Source: a virus. Taken from it: a DNA stretch of 64,000 nt. The stretch is taken from the IMG/VR virus record IMGVR_UViG_3300024257_000005, positions 41,678-105,677 of that record; one strand, given 5' to 3'. The position numbers were made by a program, and so were the translations under genes. Position 1 is the first letter of the stretch. The number at the start of each line of letters is the position of its first letter. The notes beneath the pieces were generated by a model, which saw only the letters and a list, made by a program, of their open reading frames with translations, did not search any database and was not told the DNA's origin. Shown here in pieces: positions 32,588-41,293 of the stretch.

Positions 32588-32965
32588 ATGAAAGCTGCAG
32601 ATTATATGAACGATAAATTTAAAAGAGCTTTTCAGCCTGATGACGAATCGGGTGCTCTTGCTGCAATGCTGGCAACTGTAAATACCTTGGCCAGTGAAAT
32701 TTCTGAAAATTATTACTCAGATGAAAACACTCCAACTCGTTTTAATATTGAAAAATCTGAACAGATCAAGAAAGCAATTTCAAACTATGAAGATAAGATT
32801 GCTCTCATTAATATTTCAGATCTGACTTTTGCAAAAATGATGGCAAACATCGTGCTTGGTCATTTCATTGAAGCCGTAAAGGTTGTAAGGCAAGACACTG
32901 GAGCAGGACTTAAGAATTCAAAAGAATACTGTGATCAGTTCAAAGAGGCCGCACAGCAAATTTAA
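32588..32965 (+). CDS. Uncharacterised 125-residue protein
   Basis: Helical and acidic. Single gene after its own promoter and before a late-type box at 33008. No recognised family. Confidence 0.6.
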   Translation: MKAADYMNDKFKRAFQPDDESGALAAMLATVNTLASEISENYYSDENTPTRFNIEKSEQIKKAISNYEDKIALINISDLTFAKMMANIVLGHFIEAVKVVRQDTGAGLKNSKEYCDQFKEAAQQI

Positions 32966-33007
32966 TGGAATTTTTTATACATTAAATTGATTTCCAGTAT
33001 ATAGATA

Positions 33008-33017
33008 TATATTTATA
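33008..33017 (+). promoter_or_regulatory. Putative late promoter box
   Basis: TATATTTATA within an AT-rich tract. It is followed by a structured hairpin and initiator-like tRNA, not by a protein start. Confidence 0.45.
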
Positions 33018-33037
33018 TATGTTATTTGAAACAATTA

Positions 33038-33091
33038 GGTGAGAATGTTCATATATGTGAACTCCTTTCAATGACACAGAATGTTCTCACC
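33038..33091 (+). ncRNA. Structured element with nested hairpins before tRNA-fMet
   Basis: GGTGAGAA (33038-33045) pairs exactly with TTCTCACC (33084-33091), and inside is GTTCA-TATATG-TGAAC (33047-33062). No ORF. It could be a 5' element of the tRNA transcript or a small RNA. Confidence 0.45.
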
Positions 33092-33104
33092 GTTATTATT
33101 AAAT

Positions 33105-33178
33105 TGCGGTGAAGAGCAGTCTGGTTGTTCACTTGGTTCATAACCAAGAGGTCGGTGGTTCGAATCCACCCTCCGCTA
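33105..33178 (+). tRNA. Initiator-like tRNA-Met (CAU)
   Basis: Positions 1 and 72 do not pair (T1 against T72), as in initiators. The D arm GAGCAGTCTGGTTGTTC resembles bacterial tRNA-fMet. Anticodon arm CTTGG-TTCATAA-CCAAG, T loop TTCGAAT. The third CAU tRNA, and the last of the array. Confidence 0.82.
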
Positions 33179-33244
33179 CTAAATGTTTTTTGAAACAAAT
33201 TGAATCTTATTACTCCAATGGTGAGCAATATTGATTCTACAAAA

Positions 33245-33410
33245 TTGATGGCTATGGTAGTTCTTCCTTCTAATAACTACGAGAAAATCGGCCGGCCGGG
33301 AAGCCCTTCGGGGACAAAGGCAGCCGATCTGCTAAATCCAGAGTTACCGATTTCCATCTAAACAATTGAGGCTATATTGATTCTTCCTTCTAAATTATAA
33401 TCGAATATCA
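33245..33410 (+). promoter_or_regulatory. Structured leader with a duplicated hairpin
   Basis: Two hairpins share the loop core TTCTTCCTTCTAA: GTAGTT/AACTAC (33257-33280) and TTGATT/AATCGA (33377-33403). The stems differ but both pair. Between them is a GC-rich domain with ATCGGC/GCCGAT (33287-33292 with 33323-33328) and CCC-TTC-GGGG. It lies in the 270-base gap before the 714-residue gene, so it may be its 5' control element. Confidence 0.45.
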
Positions 33411-33450
33411 GAGTCATTGATTACCTCATAACTTTTAAAAAGGAGTTCAC

Positions 33451-35595
33451 ATGAACAACACAATGTTTTTACGTAGACAAAGTAAAGTATGTCTACCTCT
33501 TCACGCAACAATCCGCGACCAAAAACCAAAATATGATTCTATTATTGCAATCCTTACAGTATTGAAAAATATTGAAAGTCTTGGATATACACTATCTAGT
33601 GATTTGCTGAATGTCTTACAGTGGTATTCTGTTGAGGGCATTAGAACATTTTCAACTAGATTGGTAAATGATCTTAAGATGATGCTAGGTGCTGATGTCA
33701 AGTATGAACCAATGTACCCTAACTTTCCAAAACAAGTTATGGAAGCTAGTGATGCAGAATTATTCTTTAATGCTATGATGCACTACTGGGGAAACTGGGC
33801 TGGCCTTAGAATCATGCCAAAATATGATGTAGATAAGAGAGCTGCTCTTCCAAAGAGTGAAATGAAATTAACAGTTATTGAGCTGGGAGACGAACACGAA
33901 TTTCTAACTATTTTCAATAACATGTTGAACACAACTACTTCATTATCAGAACAAGATTTTGAAGATATCACATTCTTTGTGGAAAACTACAAAGACGAAA
34001 TTCTAGAATACATGCCAAATCGTATTACTCATAAAGAAGTATTGTCATTTACTACAAATCTGCTTCTTAAGAATATCACAGATATTCATGCCCTGGGACA
34101 CATTCTATCAAAATCATATTCAACAGCAACTGATATTTTAAGGTTGTCTGTGGCTATGTCTGATGGAGATGTATCATTGTCAGATAATACAAAATTTAGA
34201 AACTTCAATAGACCAGAACGACAGTTCCTATTGGGTCTATTTGATGAATTAAAATTCTATGCAGATGACATCAAACATCGCCGTGAAATCTTTATTAGAC
34301 TTGGTGAGAAACTACACCCAGGAGACTATTCAAATAGATTTGCTCAAGCAGCAGACATATTTAAAAAGACATTCAACGACAACCTTGGTGCTACATTTGC
34401 TGGCAGTATTGAAACAATATTAGCTAAGGGAGAGTTGAGCGATCCTGATATTAGTAATCTTTTATCAATGCTGAAGAACCGCCCAGGTGAGCTTGCAAGA
34501 AAGCTAGATGTTTTGTTAAGAAGAAACACTTATTCAAATTCTCAAAGAGCAGTTTGTCAAGCCTTTGAAGGAGTTGCAAGAAAAGTATCAACTCCAGTAT
34601 TACTACAAGTTCGTAATCACTTTATGAATCGATATAAAGAACTACCAACCGTGATAATGCCAAAGGGTAGAACAGCTAAAACAAAAATTATGCCATTTGA
34701 CAAACCAGAGATCAAAAGATCAGTATGTCAAGAAATTTCAGATATATGTTTGGTTACACTGGTAGATAGATTTTCTAAGCTTGAAACGCTGGGAAATGTA
34801 TTTATTGATGAGAGCCTAAAGGGATATCTTGTACCATTCTCACAACGATCAGCATCAAAATCATTAAAAACTATTGTCCGAGGATCAAGAATCTCATTAT
34901 CAGAATCTCAAGAAGCTGTCCGATTTTTCATCTATTGGAAAGGTGGAAATGTTGATGTAGATTTGAGTGCTGCATTCTTAAAGCCAGACTTCAGCTATCA
35001 CTCTCATGTCTCATATACAAATTTACGCAATGGAGATATGGGCTCTTGTCATAGTGGAGACATCACTTCAGCTCCAAATGGAGCAGCTGAATTTATTGAT
35101 ATTAACATAGAAGCTGCATTGGAGAGTGGAGCAAAATATGTAATGATGAATGTCTATAGTTATAGTGGACAAAAATTTTCAGATATGTCAAAATGCTATG
35201 CTGGATGGATGGATAGAAGCAAAGTCAATAGTGGGGAAATATTTTCACCTCAAACGGTAGCAAATAAAATTGATGTTACTTCAGAGACAAGAGCTGTAAT
35301 GCCACTGGTTATAGATCTTGAAAGCCGTGAGGTTATATGGCTAGATCTTGCAGGAATGTCTTCTAATGGAGGTTGGAGTTCTACTGTTGAGGCAAATATG
35401 GTTGGAATCCAAGCAACAGCATATGCGATGGTAAATATGGTCAAGCCTAATCTCTATGATCTATTTCTTATGCATGGTGTTGGTAGAGGATCTACATTTG
35501 TAGACACAAAAGAAGAAGCTGACACAGTATTTTCAATAGAAGACGGCATAACACCGTTTGCCTTTGATGAAATCATTGGAAATTATTTAGTATAA
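33451..35595 (+). CDS. Large protein with a TerD-like C-terminal domain
   Basis: 714 residues behind AAAAAGGAGTT. The first 480 residues are helical with no recognised domain. The last 230 contain NVDVDLSAAFL, HVSYTNLRNGDMGSCHSGDI and GAAEFIDINIEAAL, matching the pattern of TerD/TerE stress-protein domains (a calcium-binding beta sandwich). Ter-type modules are linked to stress and phage defence in bacteria. In a phage the role is open: counter-defence, superinfection exclusion or virion-associated function. No in-frame TGA over 2.1 kb. Confidence 0.6.
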   Translation: MNNTMFLRRQSKVCLPLHATIRDQKPKYDSIIAILTVLKNIESLGYTLSSDLLNVLQWYSVEGIRTFSTRLVNDLKMMLGADVKYEPMYPNFPKQVMEASDAELFFNAMMHYWGNWAGLRIMPKYDVDKRAALPKSEMKLTVIELGDEHEFLTIFNNMLNTTTSLSEQDFEDITFFVENYKDEILEYMPNRITHKEVLSFTTNLLLKNITDIHALGHILSKSYSTATDILRLSVAMSDGDVSLSDNTKFRNFNRPERQFLLGLFDELKFYADDIKHRREIFIRLGEKLHPGDYSNRFAQAADIFKKTFNDNLGATFAGSIETILAKGELSDPDISNLLSMLKNRPGELARKLDVLLRRNTYSNSQRAVCQAFEGVARKVSTPVLLQVRNHFMNRYKELPTVIMPKGRTAKTKIMPFDKPEIKRSVCQEISDICLVTLVDRFSKLETLGNVFIDESLKGYLVPFSQRSASKSLKTIVRGSRISLSESQEAVRFFIYWKGGNVDVDLSAAFLKPDFSYHSHVSYTNLRNGDMGSCHSGDITSAPNGAAEFIDINIEAALESGAKYVMMNVYSYSGQKFSDMSKCYAGWMDRSKVNSGEIFSPQTVANKIDVTSETRAVMPLVIDLESREVIWLDLAGMSSNGGWSSTVEANMVGIQATAYAMVNMVKPNLYDLFLMHGVGRGSTFVDTKEEADTVFSIEDGITPFAFDEIIGNYLV

Positions 35596-35619
35596 CTGAA
35601 ATATAAGAGGATATTTAAA

Positions 35620-35913
35620 ATGAAACCGACATGGAAAAATACACTTTGCATGGATCACATGAAGACTAATTATGGAAATATTTCATTAATATGGAAGAAT
35701 GCACACGATTTAGAATATGAGTATTTTATTCATAATGACATTGTTCATAAGACACATGATGGAATGCCAACTGCATTTACAAAACAAAGCTTAAATGTTA
35801 CAGTTTCTGAAGATTCAGTTAGAGATAGTCTTAAGAAATTTGACACAATGCAGATGAACCTTGGTTCTGAAACAGCAATTAATACAATAGTAAAGGAAAT
35901 ATTTAATGGTTAA
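35620..35913 (+). CDS. Small protein, 97 residues, unknown
   Basis: AGAGGATATTTAAA precedes the ATG. N-terminus MKPTWKNTLCMDHMKTN. No family recognised. It overlaps the next gene by 8 bases. Confidence 0.55.
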   Translation: MKPTWKNTLCMDHMKTNYGNISLIWKNAHDLEYEYFIHNDIVHKTHDGMPTAFTKQSLNVTVSEDSVRDSLKKFDTMQMNLGSETAINTIVKEIFNG

Positions 35914-36598
35914 GCAAACGAAATATGTGTTGTTCTCTGTTGACGATGCTCATCCAGAACAAGGGTGGTGCAATGGTCGTGATGAACAATCAGAGTATCT
36001 AAATTATTTGAACGAGGAGTTTGGAGCAAAATTTACATTATTTGTTCCAGCCAATTATCATTATAAGTTTCCAGTGAGTGAACATCCAGATTTTTTCAAG
36101 TATTGGAACGATCGGAAAGACTGGGCTGAACTAGCCTCTCATGGATATTCACATTTAATTGCAGGAACTTCTCGAGAAACAGAGTTTGATTCACTTCGAG
36201 AAACTGAAGAGATTAAAGAGAGGTTCAATAAGATTCTATATGAATGGAATCTAATAGGGCATAGGCCAGTTGGATTTAAAACTCCAGGTTGGTTAATTAC
36301 TCGAGAATCATTGCAATGGGCCGAACACTATTTTCAATATGTTGTCTCACACCCAAATCATAGACATGACAATACAATTAATCCACTAACTGAAATGTTT
36401 CATATCGATCTAAACGACAGAGTCATTCTTCATGCACACGCCAACAATTCTAAAATGGCTAGAAATGCAAACAACATCAATGCTGAAAATTTCCAAGGAT
36501 GGAGAGAGCAGATTGTAGAACTGAAGAGACTGTATGATTGTAAATTTATGACATTCTCAGAATATCATAAGGAAATATACGTTGAAAACCTCAGATAA
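35906..36598 (+). CDS. Polysaccharide-deacetylase-like protein (NodB fold)
   Basis: 230 residues. LFSVDDAHPE carries the Asp-Asp start of the NodB motif. ASHGYSH gives the two metal His, and GFKTPGW and VILHAHANN the later motifs. It may remove acetyl groups from a host or phage glycan, or be a DUF2334-like relative. No signal peptide, so it acts in the cytoplasm or on the phage's own sugars. Confidence 0.7.
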   Translation: MVKQTKYVLFSVDDAHPEQGWCNGRDEQSEYLNYLNEEFGAKFTLFVPANYHYKFPVSEHPDFFKYWNDRKDWAELASHGYSHLIAGTSRETEFDSLRETEEIKERFNKILYEWNLIGHRPVGFKTPGWLITRESLQWAEHYFQYVVSHPNHRHDNTINPLTEMFHIDLNDRVILHAHANNSKMARNANNINAENFQGWREQIVELKRLYDCKFMTFSEYHKEIYVENLR

Positions 36599-37235
36599 TA
36601 CTCACATCGGTGAAATAGATCGAGTAGCTACACCCAACACGTCTACGATGATTGACAGATATGCTATCGCATCTCACTGGTGTAAAGACAAGTCCGTACT
36701 TGATGCAGCATGTGGGTATGGCTATGGATCTGGAATATTGCAAGCATTGGGAGCTTCAAGTGTTCATGGAATCGATTTAGATTCAGATGCATGTGATGAA
36801 GCATTTAGACGAATGACATCTAGCCGAATGAAATTTACTGCCATTGATATATTTCAGCTAAAAGAATATTTCAAGTCTCATAAGTTTGATGTATGTACTT
36901 CAATTGAGACGTTTGAGCATCTACCACCAGAACGAATTGGAGAATATCTTCAATCAATTAAGTCGGTTACTAAAGAGACAATTATAATTAGCACTCCAAA
37001 GAGAAAAACTCCAACATGGACATATAATGGAGGAACACATCTCTATGAATATGATCCGCTAGAATTTGGAACCATTCTATATGAAAATTTTCCAGATGAT
37101 GAAATCAAAACATTTGGAATTATTGAAGTTCCACTAGAGCAAGGAAATATCCTTCAGTGGGGAAGTGCTTTAACAACCAACTGGAATGAAAGTTGGATTA
37201 TGCTAGCAGTTATAAATCTGAAAGGAACGGAATAA
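36582..37235 (+). CDS. SAM-dependent methyltransferase
   Basis: 217 residues. VLDAACGYGYGSGIL is SAM motif I, HGIDLDSDACDEA motif II and FDVCTSIETFEHLP the post-motif acidic/His region of Methyltransf_11/23-type enzymes. It overlaps the deacetylase-like gene by 17 bases. The pair may modify a sugar or lipid-linked substrate. Confidence 0.8.
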   Translation: MKTSDNTHIGEIDRVATPNTSTMIDRYAIASHWCKDKSVLDAACGYGYGSGILQALGASSVHGIDLDSDACDEAFRRMTSSRMKFTAIDIFQLKEYFKSHKFDVCTSIETFEHLPPERIGEYLQSIKSVTKETIIISTPKRKTPTWTYNGGTHLYEYDPLEFGTILYENFPDDEIKTFGIIEVPLEQGNILQWGSALTTNWNESWIMLAVINLKGTE

Positions 37236-37489
37236 TGTTTGAGAAACAAAAGCAATGGGCAGCAAACACGATCAATAGTATGTTTGGTCAAAAGCAACAC
37301 AATTTTAAGAATGTTTATTCTAAGAATGTCGACATGAGCAAGAAAAGCGATAAAGAGCTTTGCGTATCTTGTGGCGCCGAAACACCTTATAGAAGAGACA
37401 CAAATGTCGCCCTAAGACTATATTATGTTGAAGGAGCTGGACAGCTTTGTGATTCATGTTGGCAACATACTTATATAGGAAACGTTTAA
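37235..37489 (+). CDS. Small zinc-finger protein, 84 residues
   Basis: Starts at TAATG after the methyltransferase. CVSCGAETPY and CDSCWQHT form two CxxC pairs about 32 residues apart. The stop overlaps the next ATG. Confidence 0.6.
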   Translation: MFEKQKQWAANTINSMFGQKQHNFKNVYSKNVDMSKKSDKELCVSCGAETPYRRDTNVALRLYYVEGAGQLCDSCWQHTYIGNV

Positions 37490-38082
37490 TGAAAACATTT
37501 GTAACATCTGATCAGCATTTTGGACACGGCAACATTATCAAGCACTGTGAAAGGCCATTCGAGAACAAATATGAAATGGATAAGGTGCTAATAGAAAACT
37601 GGAATAGCGTTGTGGGTCCTCATGATCGAGTAATTGTTGTGGGTGATTTTGCATGGAAAAGGCCTGAAGAATATTTACAAGCACTGAATGGATCAAAAAT
37701 TCTCATTCGTGGCAATCATGATTATAGAGGCCAAGTAAAGGGATATGAATTTATCAAAGATCTATGGGACACAAAAATAGAAGGCCAAAGGGCAGTATTC
37801 TGTCACTATCAATTATCAGAGTGGAATGCCTCCTATCATGGATCATGGCATCTATATGGGCATTCACATGGAAATGCATTTGAACATCAGCATAAATTGT
37901 CATTTGATGTATGTGTTGATCTATGGGATTATAAGCCGGTCGAATGGTCTCAAGTTGTTAAGAAGATGGAAGCAAAAGAGAAGATGAAAAAAGAATACTA
38001 TGAGATATCTGCATCTATTGTTAGAGATCCTCATGCAAATAGAAAAGTTATAGCAGCAATTAATAAAGAATATTGGAGATAG
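37489..38082 (+). CDS. Calcineurin-like metallophosphoesterase
   Basis: 197 residues from ATG 37489. SDQHFGHGNI (D/H metal ligands), VVGDFAW, IRGNHDY, FCHYQL and LYGHSHGN are the five blocks of the family. Short form without extra domains, similar to phage and bacterial phosphoesterases of unknown substrate. Cyclic phosphodiester or RNA-end chemistry is possible given the neighbours. Confidence 0.88.
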   Translation: MKTFVTSDQHFGHGNIIKHCERPFENKYEMDKVLIENWNSVVGPHDRVIVVGDFAWKRPEEYLQALNGSKILIRGNHDYRGQVKGYEFIKDLWDTKIEGQRAVFCHYQLSEWNASYHGSWHLYGHSHGNAFEHQHKLSFDVCVDLWDYKPVEWSQVVKKMEAKEKMKKEYYEISASIVRDPHANRKVIAAINKEYWR

Positions 38083-38085
38083 CTA

Positions 38086-38289
38086 ATGGCTAAAATTGAT
38101 AAGATTATTTGGGATAGAATCAACGCACGAGTCTGTCCAATTACTGGAAGACCTTTTAAAAATGACAGAGATGAATTCGACAAAGACACGCCTATTCATC
38201 TCACATATGAAGCTGTTCTGTTCCATTTTAATAAGGTTCAGATAGCAACATGGGTCAATAGAAAATATATTCACTATGAAAATAACTAA
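38086..38289 (+). CDS. Small protein, 67 residues, unknown
   Basis: Starts 3 bases after the previous stop. Contains ICPITGRPF-like CPITGRPFKN. No recognised family. Overlaps the next gene by 14 bases. Confidence 0.5.
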   Translation: MAKIDKIIWDRINARVCPITGRPFKNDRDEFDKDTPIHLTYEAVLFHFNKVQIATWVNRKYIHYENN

Positions 38290-38446
38290 AGAAATATTGA
38301 TTGAGATAGAATTAGAAGATGTCAGAGATCTAATAATCAAAAAATTAATACAGGATCAGATTATATATTCAACCAGCAAAATTGAAATTGAAGAAATTGA
38401 TCTTGGTTCTTATGTGGTAAAAGTAAATAATCGAAAGGAAACATAG
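38276..38446 (+). CDS. Small protein, 56 residues, unknown
   Basis: ATG 38276 to TAG 38446, followed immediately by the next ATG. Rich in Ile and Glu (MKITKEILIEIELEDVRDL). Unrecognised. Confidence 0.5.
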   Translation: MKITKEILIEIELEDVRDLIIKKLIQDQIIYSTSKIEIEEIDLGSYVVKVNNRKET

Positions 38447-38983
38447 ATGTCAGACAATCTTAAGCATTTACACGAACAGATTGAGCAGTTGAGAAATGCG
38501 TTCAATCCAAATTTATTAAGCGACGTACTTAATGGATTTTTACAAGTATTAGATGGATCAGCCGGATCTATAACCCGACCAGAAAGTCAAATTGTCCATG
38601 GTGAGAACAAGCTTACACAAGATCAGATGGAAAAAAAGATGGCACTCGCAGGTCAGTCACAGTGGTTAGAGCCAAATTGTGTCTGTTGCGATGTTACAGA
38701 AAACACCAAAATTGATAGACTTCCAAGTAGCACTATGGAAGAAGCAAGATGTGGCCGCTGTAATCATGAACAATGTATGCCCAAAGAATGGTATATTGAT
38801 CAAGTCATTCATGGAGCTCAAATGCAAGCACTGTTCAATAGTGGATATCGAATTTGGGAACTGGGAAATTATATTCCGTTTGCCGAATGGTATCAGATGG
38901 ATGGGAATCAGCAGCTAATTGAAAATGTAGTTCAGCTACAATCAGAGGTTCCGGAGGAAAACTTTAATCCCAATCAGCAATAA
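38447..38983 (+). CDS. Cys-rich protein, 178 residues
   Basis: NCVCCDVTENTK and ARCGRCNHEQCMP give CxxC pairs about 30 residues apart (about 80-112), probably zinc-binding. N-terminal helix, acidic C-terminus. Function unknown. Confidence 0.55.
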   Translation: MSDNLKHLHEQIEQLRNAFNPNLLSDVLNGFLQVLDGSAGSITRPESQIVHGENKLTQDQMEKKMALAGQSQWLEPNCVCCDVTENTKIDRLPSSTMEEARCGRCNHEQCMPKEWYIDQVIHGAQMQALFNSGYRIWELGNYIPFAEWYQMDGNQQLIENVVQLQSEVPEENFNPNQQ

Positions 38984-39017
38984 AACTGTTTTAGCACGGC
39001 CGTTCACGGGTTATATT
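38984..39017 (+). promoter_or_regulatory. Central-block promoter module
   Basis: AAACTGTTTTAGCA and TTATATT (TATATT 39012-39017), then CAATCAACAAACAAAAGGAGTTCCAC before the ATG at 39044. Confidence 0.65.
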
Positions 39018-39043
39018 CAATCAACAAACAAAAGGAGTTCCAC

Positions 39044-39307
39044 ATGGACGTACGCACCTTCAACAAGTCTCAGATGAATTATTCCGACAACACTTTTTCA
39101 CAAACAGCTGAAAAGCTTGGCCTTGATTATAATGATTTACCTGATGTAATTGAAGTTATTAATGACGAAACACAATTCATGGCTGAATTTAACTCAGCAA
39201 CAAAAGATGGTACAAACACAATTTATACAGTTAGAAATATTTTTAATGGCCGGAAGGTCAAGCTACCTGTAGCGGCAAACAAATTTCACTTAGTAATAGA
39301 GGGATAA
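39044..39307 (+). CDS. Uncharacterised 87-residue protein
   Basis: First gene of the operon that leads to the cREC and HAD genes. Sequence NTIYTVRNIFNGRKVKLPV is strand-rich. Unrecognised. Confidence 0.55.
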   Translation: MDVRTFNKSQMNYSDNTFSQTAEKLGLDYNDLPDVIEVINDETQFMAEFNSATKDGTNTIYTVRNIFNGRKVKLPVAANKFHLVIEG

Positions 39308-39322
39308 GAAAAGAGGTTACAG

Positions 39323-39601
39323 ATGAAACTTAAAGTTGGGCGTTGTTACTTAACGAAAAATGACGATGTTGTAATCATCACAGGGTATCAGCCACACAAA
39401 AAATTCAACAAATATATTGGGTATGCTGTCAGGAAAAGCGACATAGAGAAAACGACTTATATTCGCATGTCGCCAATTATGTCTTGGGGAGAAAACGGAG
39501 ACTACTATTGGAGTGGGTGGGATTCAAAGCACGATCTTCTTGTAATCGCCCAACCTAGCTTACAGCCTCTTCTTCAACTTGACATGATCAAGATAATATA
39601 A
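39323..39601 (+). CDS. Uncharacterised 92-residue protein
   Basis: AGAGGTTACAG before the ATG. Beta-rich (KLKVGRCYLTKNDDVVIITGY), possibly a small SH3-like barrel. The stop overlaps the next ATG. Confidence 0.55.
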   Translation: MKLKVGRCYLTKNDDVVIITGYQPHKKFNKYIGYAVRKSDIEKTTYIRMSPIMSWGENGDYYWSGWDSKHDLLVIAQPSLQPLLQLDMIKII

Positions 39602-39741
39602 TGTTTAGAAATATGCTATGCTGGTTAGGCTTACATAACTGGCTATACGGGAAATACAGGTGGACAAGAGTATGCTGGAACTGTAAAAGCGATCAGTATA
39701 TGACGACATTAAACGGTTTTAAAATATGGAATGACAAGTAA
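39601..39741 (+). CDS. Small protein, 46 residues, CxxC
   Basis: Starts at TAATG and ends in TAATG with the next gene. MFRNMLCWLGLHNW and RVCWNCKSD; the CWNC pair with CWLGLH could bind zinc. All Trp codons are TGG. Confidence 0.55.
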   Translation: MFRNMLCWLGLHNWLYGKYRWTRVCWNCKSDQYMTTLNGFKIWNDK

Positions 39742-39959
39742 TGAAATTAGATCAAGCTCTTCGAATTGGAAAAGAATGTGGAATGGAAACTGTTCAGGAA
39801 GCATTGGCAAATATCCAAGGGCACGCAATGAATATGTTTCCATATAGTGAAATTGATGCCGAGCTTGTTGAATTGTATCTTGATTCAAAAGATAACTATT
39901 CTGGATCGGTTGACATGACCATCAATCAGTGCTATTATAAATGGAAGGATCTGAAATAA
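39741..39959 (+). CDS. Small protein, 72 residues, unknown
   Basis: Translationally coupled on both sides by TAATG. Helical and acidic. Unrecognised. Confidence 0.55.
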   Translation: MKLDQALRIGKECGMETVQEALANIQGHAMNMFPYSEIDAELVELYLDSKDNYSGSVDMTINQCYYKWKDLK

Positions 39960-40369
39960 TGACTGATAAAAAAGACTTCAAGATATTTGTTCTTGAAGAT
40001 AATCCAAAGAGAATGGAATGGTTTAACAACCATCTTGCCGATCAAATAAGAGCACACGCAAAACCATTTGAAGATTATAAGGATGTGAAAATTGAAATAT
40101 TCAAAGCAAGCACAGTTCAAAATGCTGAATTGCTTTGGAATGAACACCAACCTTTTGATGCATATTTCTTAGATCATGATCTTGATGGAAAAGTAATGGT
40201 TGAAAGTACTGATCCGAATACTGGATATGCATTCAGTATGTTTCTATCTGATCAAGGAGTAAATGGTCTCAAGGAGCAGGTATTTATTCACTCACTAAAT
40301 ACAGTTGGTGCTGAGAATATGAAAGGTATATTCATCAAAGCCAAGCGCGTTCAAATATTTAATTTCTAG
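39959..40369 (+). CDS. Cyclic-phosphate-processing receiver (cREC) domain protein
   Basis: 136 residues. KIFVLEDNPKRMEWF, then DAYFLDHDLDG and a late VFIHSLNTVGA: the receiver-like fold with the LDHDLxG signature of cREC proteins. cREC domains are predicted to act on cyclic phosphates at RNA ends or in nucleotide signals and occur with RNA-repair ligases. Here the repair enzymes lie 0.3-7 kb downstream. Different from the true receiver protein at 11590. Confidence 0.75.
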   Translation: MTDKKDFKIFVLEDNPKRMEWFNNHLADQIRAHAKPFEDYKDVKIEIFKASTVQNAELLWNEHQPFDAYFLDHDLDGKVMVESTDPNTGYAFSMFLSDQGVNGLKEQVFIHSLNTVGAENMKGIFIKAKRVQIFNF

Positions 40370-40377
40370 GAGGAATT

Positions 40378-40716
40378 ATGTCAGTAAATAATTGTGATTG
40401 CTGTTATTGTAGAAGAGATCGCGAAGTTTCTACTCTTATAGTTCCACCAACAGATTTCAATATGAATGATCAAGCAACTGTTCAACTCACAGACTATGGA
40501 AGAAGTGTTCATAGACTTTGGTATGTAATTCTATTTGATTCTGTTGATGTGGATTTTGGTTTTGAAGAGAAATATTCTGCCTATGAAAAAGAGATCAAAG
40601 ATGGATTTCTAACAACAGAGCTATGGAGAATCATGCAGATGTTTGGTACAAAGCACTATATGGGTAATAAGAATTGCTTTGTTGACAATAAAATAAGTAT
40701 CAAAAAGGGTATTTAA
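40378..40716 (+). CDS. Cys-rich uncharacterised protein, 112 residues
   Basis: Strong AGGAGG site. N-terminal NNCDCCYCRRDRE has four Cys in seven residues, probably metal-binding. Lies between cREC and HAD genes, so may be part of the same pathway. Confidence 0.55.
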   Translation: MSVNNCDCCYCRRDREVSTLIVPPTDFNMNDQATVQLTDYGRSVHRLWYVILFDSVDVDFGFEEKYSAYEKEIKDGFLTTELWRIMQMFGTKHYMGNKNCFVDNKISIKKGI

Positions 40717-41223
40717 ATGAAAGTAATATTTTTAGATATCGATGGTGTATTGACTACAGCAACCTGGGCATCAAACTATAGAGAATTTAATCCAGTTTGC
40801 ACTAATGGATTATTGAAGATATTGGATGCTGATCCAGAAATTCAGCTTGTGATCTCGTCAACTTGGCGAGGTGGAAAGAAAGATAGCGTCATTGATCCTG
40901 AATCAAGATTGTATCGCGAACTTGAAAAATATGATCTCATTAAAAAGCTCCACAAGGACTGGCAAACTATACATCTCTATGATTTAAGTCGTGGACACGA
41001 AATTCAAGATTGGTTAGATCGACATCCTGAAGTAGAGAACTATGTAATTCTTGATGATGATGGTGACATGCTTGATGGTCAAAGAGAACATTTTGTTCAT
41101 ACAGCAACTTGGGATGGGATGCTTTTAGCACATCTTGATCATGCTATTAAAATATTTGGTATTGAGATGGATGCTGTAAAATGGAACAAAGATTTCATTG
41201 AATGTAAACTTATCAAGAAATAA
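40717..41223 (+). CDS. HAD-family phosphatase of the RNA-repair (Swiss-army-knife) type
   Basis: 168 residues. IFLDIDGVLTT is HAD motif I, LVISSTWRG motif II (the SSTWR form typical of HAD_SAK domains) and NYVILDDDGDM motif IV. These domains are predicted to remove phosphates from damaged RNA ends. Starts right after the previous stop. Confidence 0.8.
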   Translation: MKVIFLDIDGVLTTATWASNYREFNPVCTNGLLKILDADPEIQLVISSTWRGGKKDSVIDPESRLYRELEKYDLIKKLHKDWQTIHLYDLSRGHEIQDWLDRHPEVENYVILDDDGDMLDGQREHFVHTATWDGMLLAHLDHAIKIFGIEMDAVKWNKDFIECKLIKK

Positions 41224-41293
41224 AAACCGATAATCGAAGGACCTATTGCATATTTCACTATATACAATAACCCATAATCAGAGGAGAAGAAGA

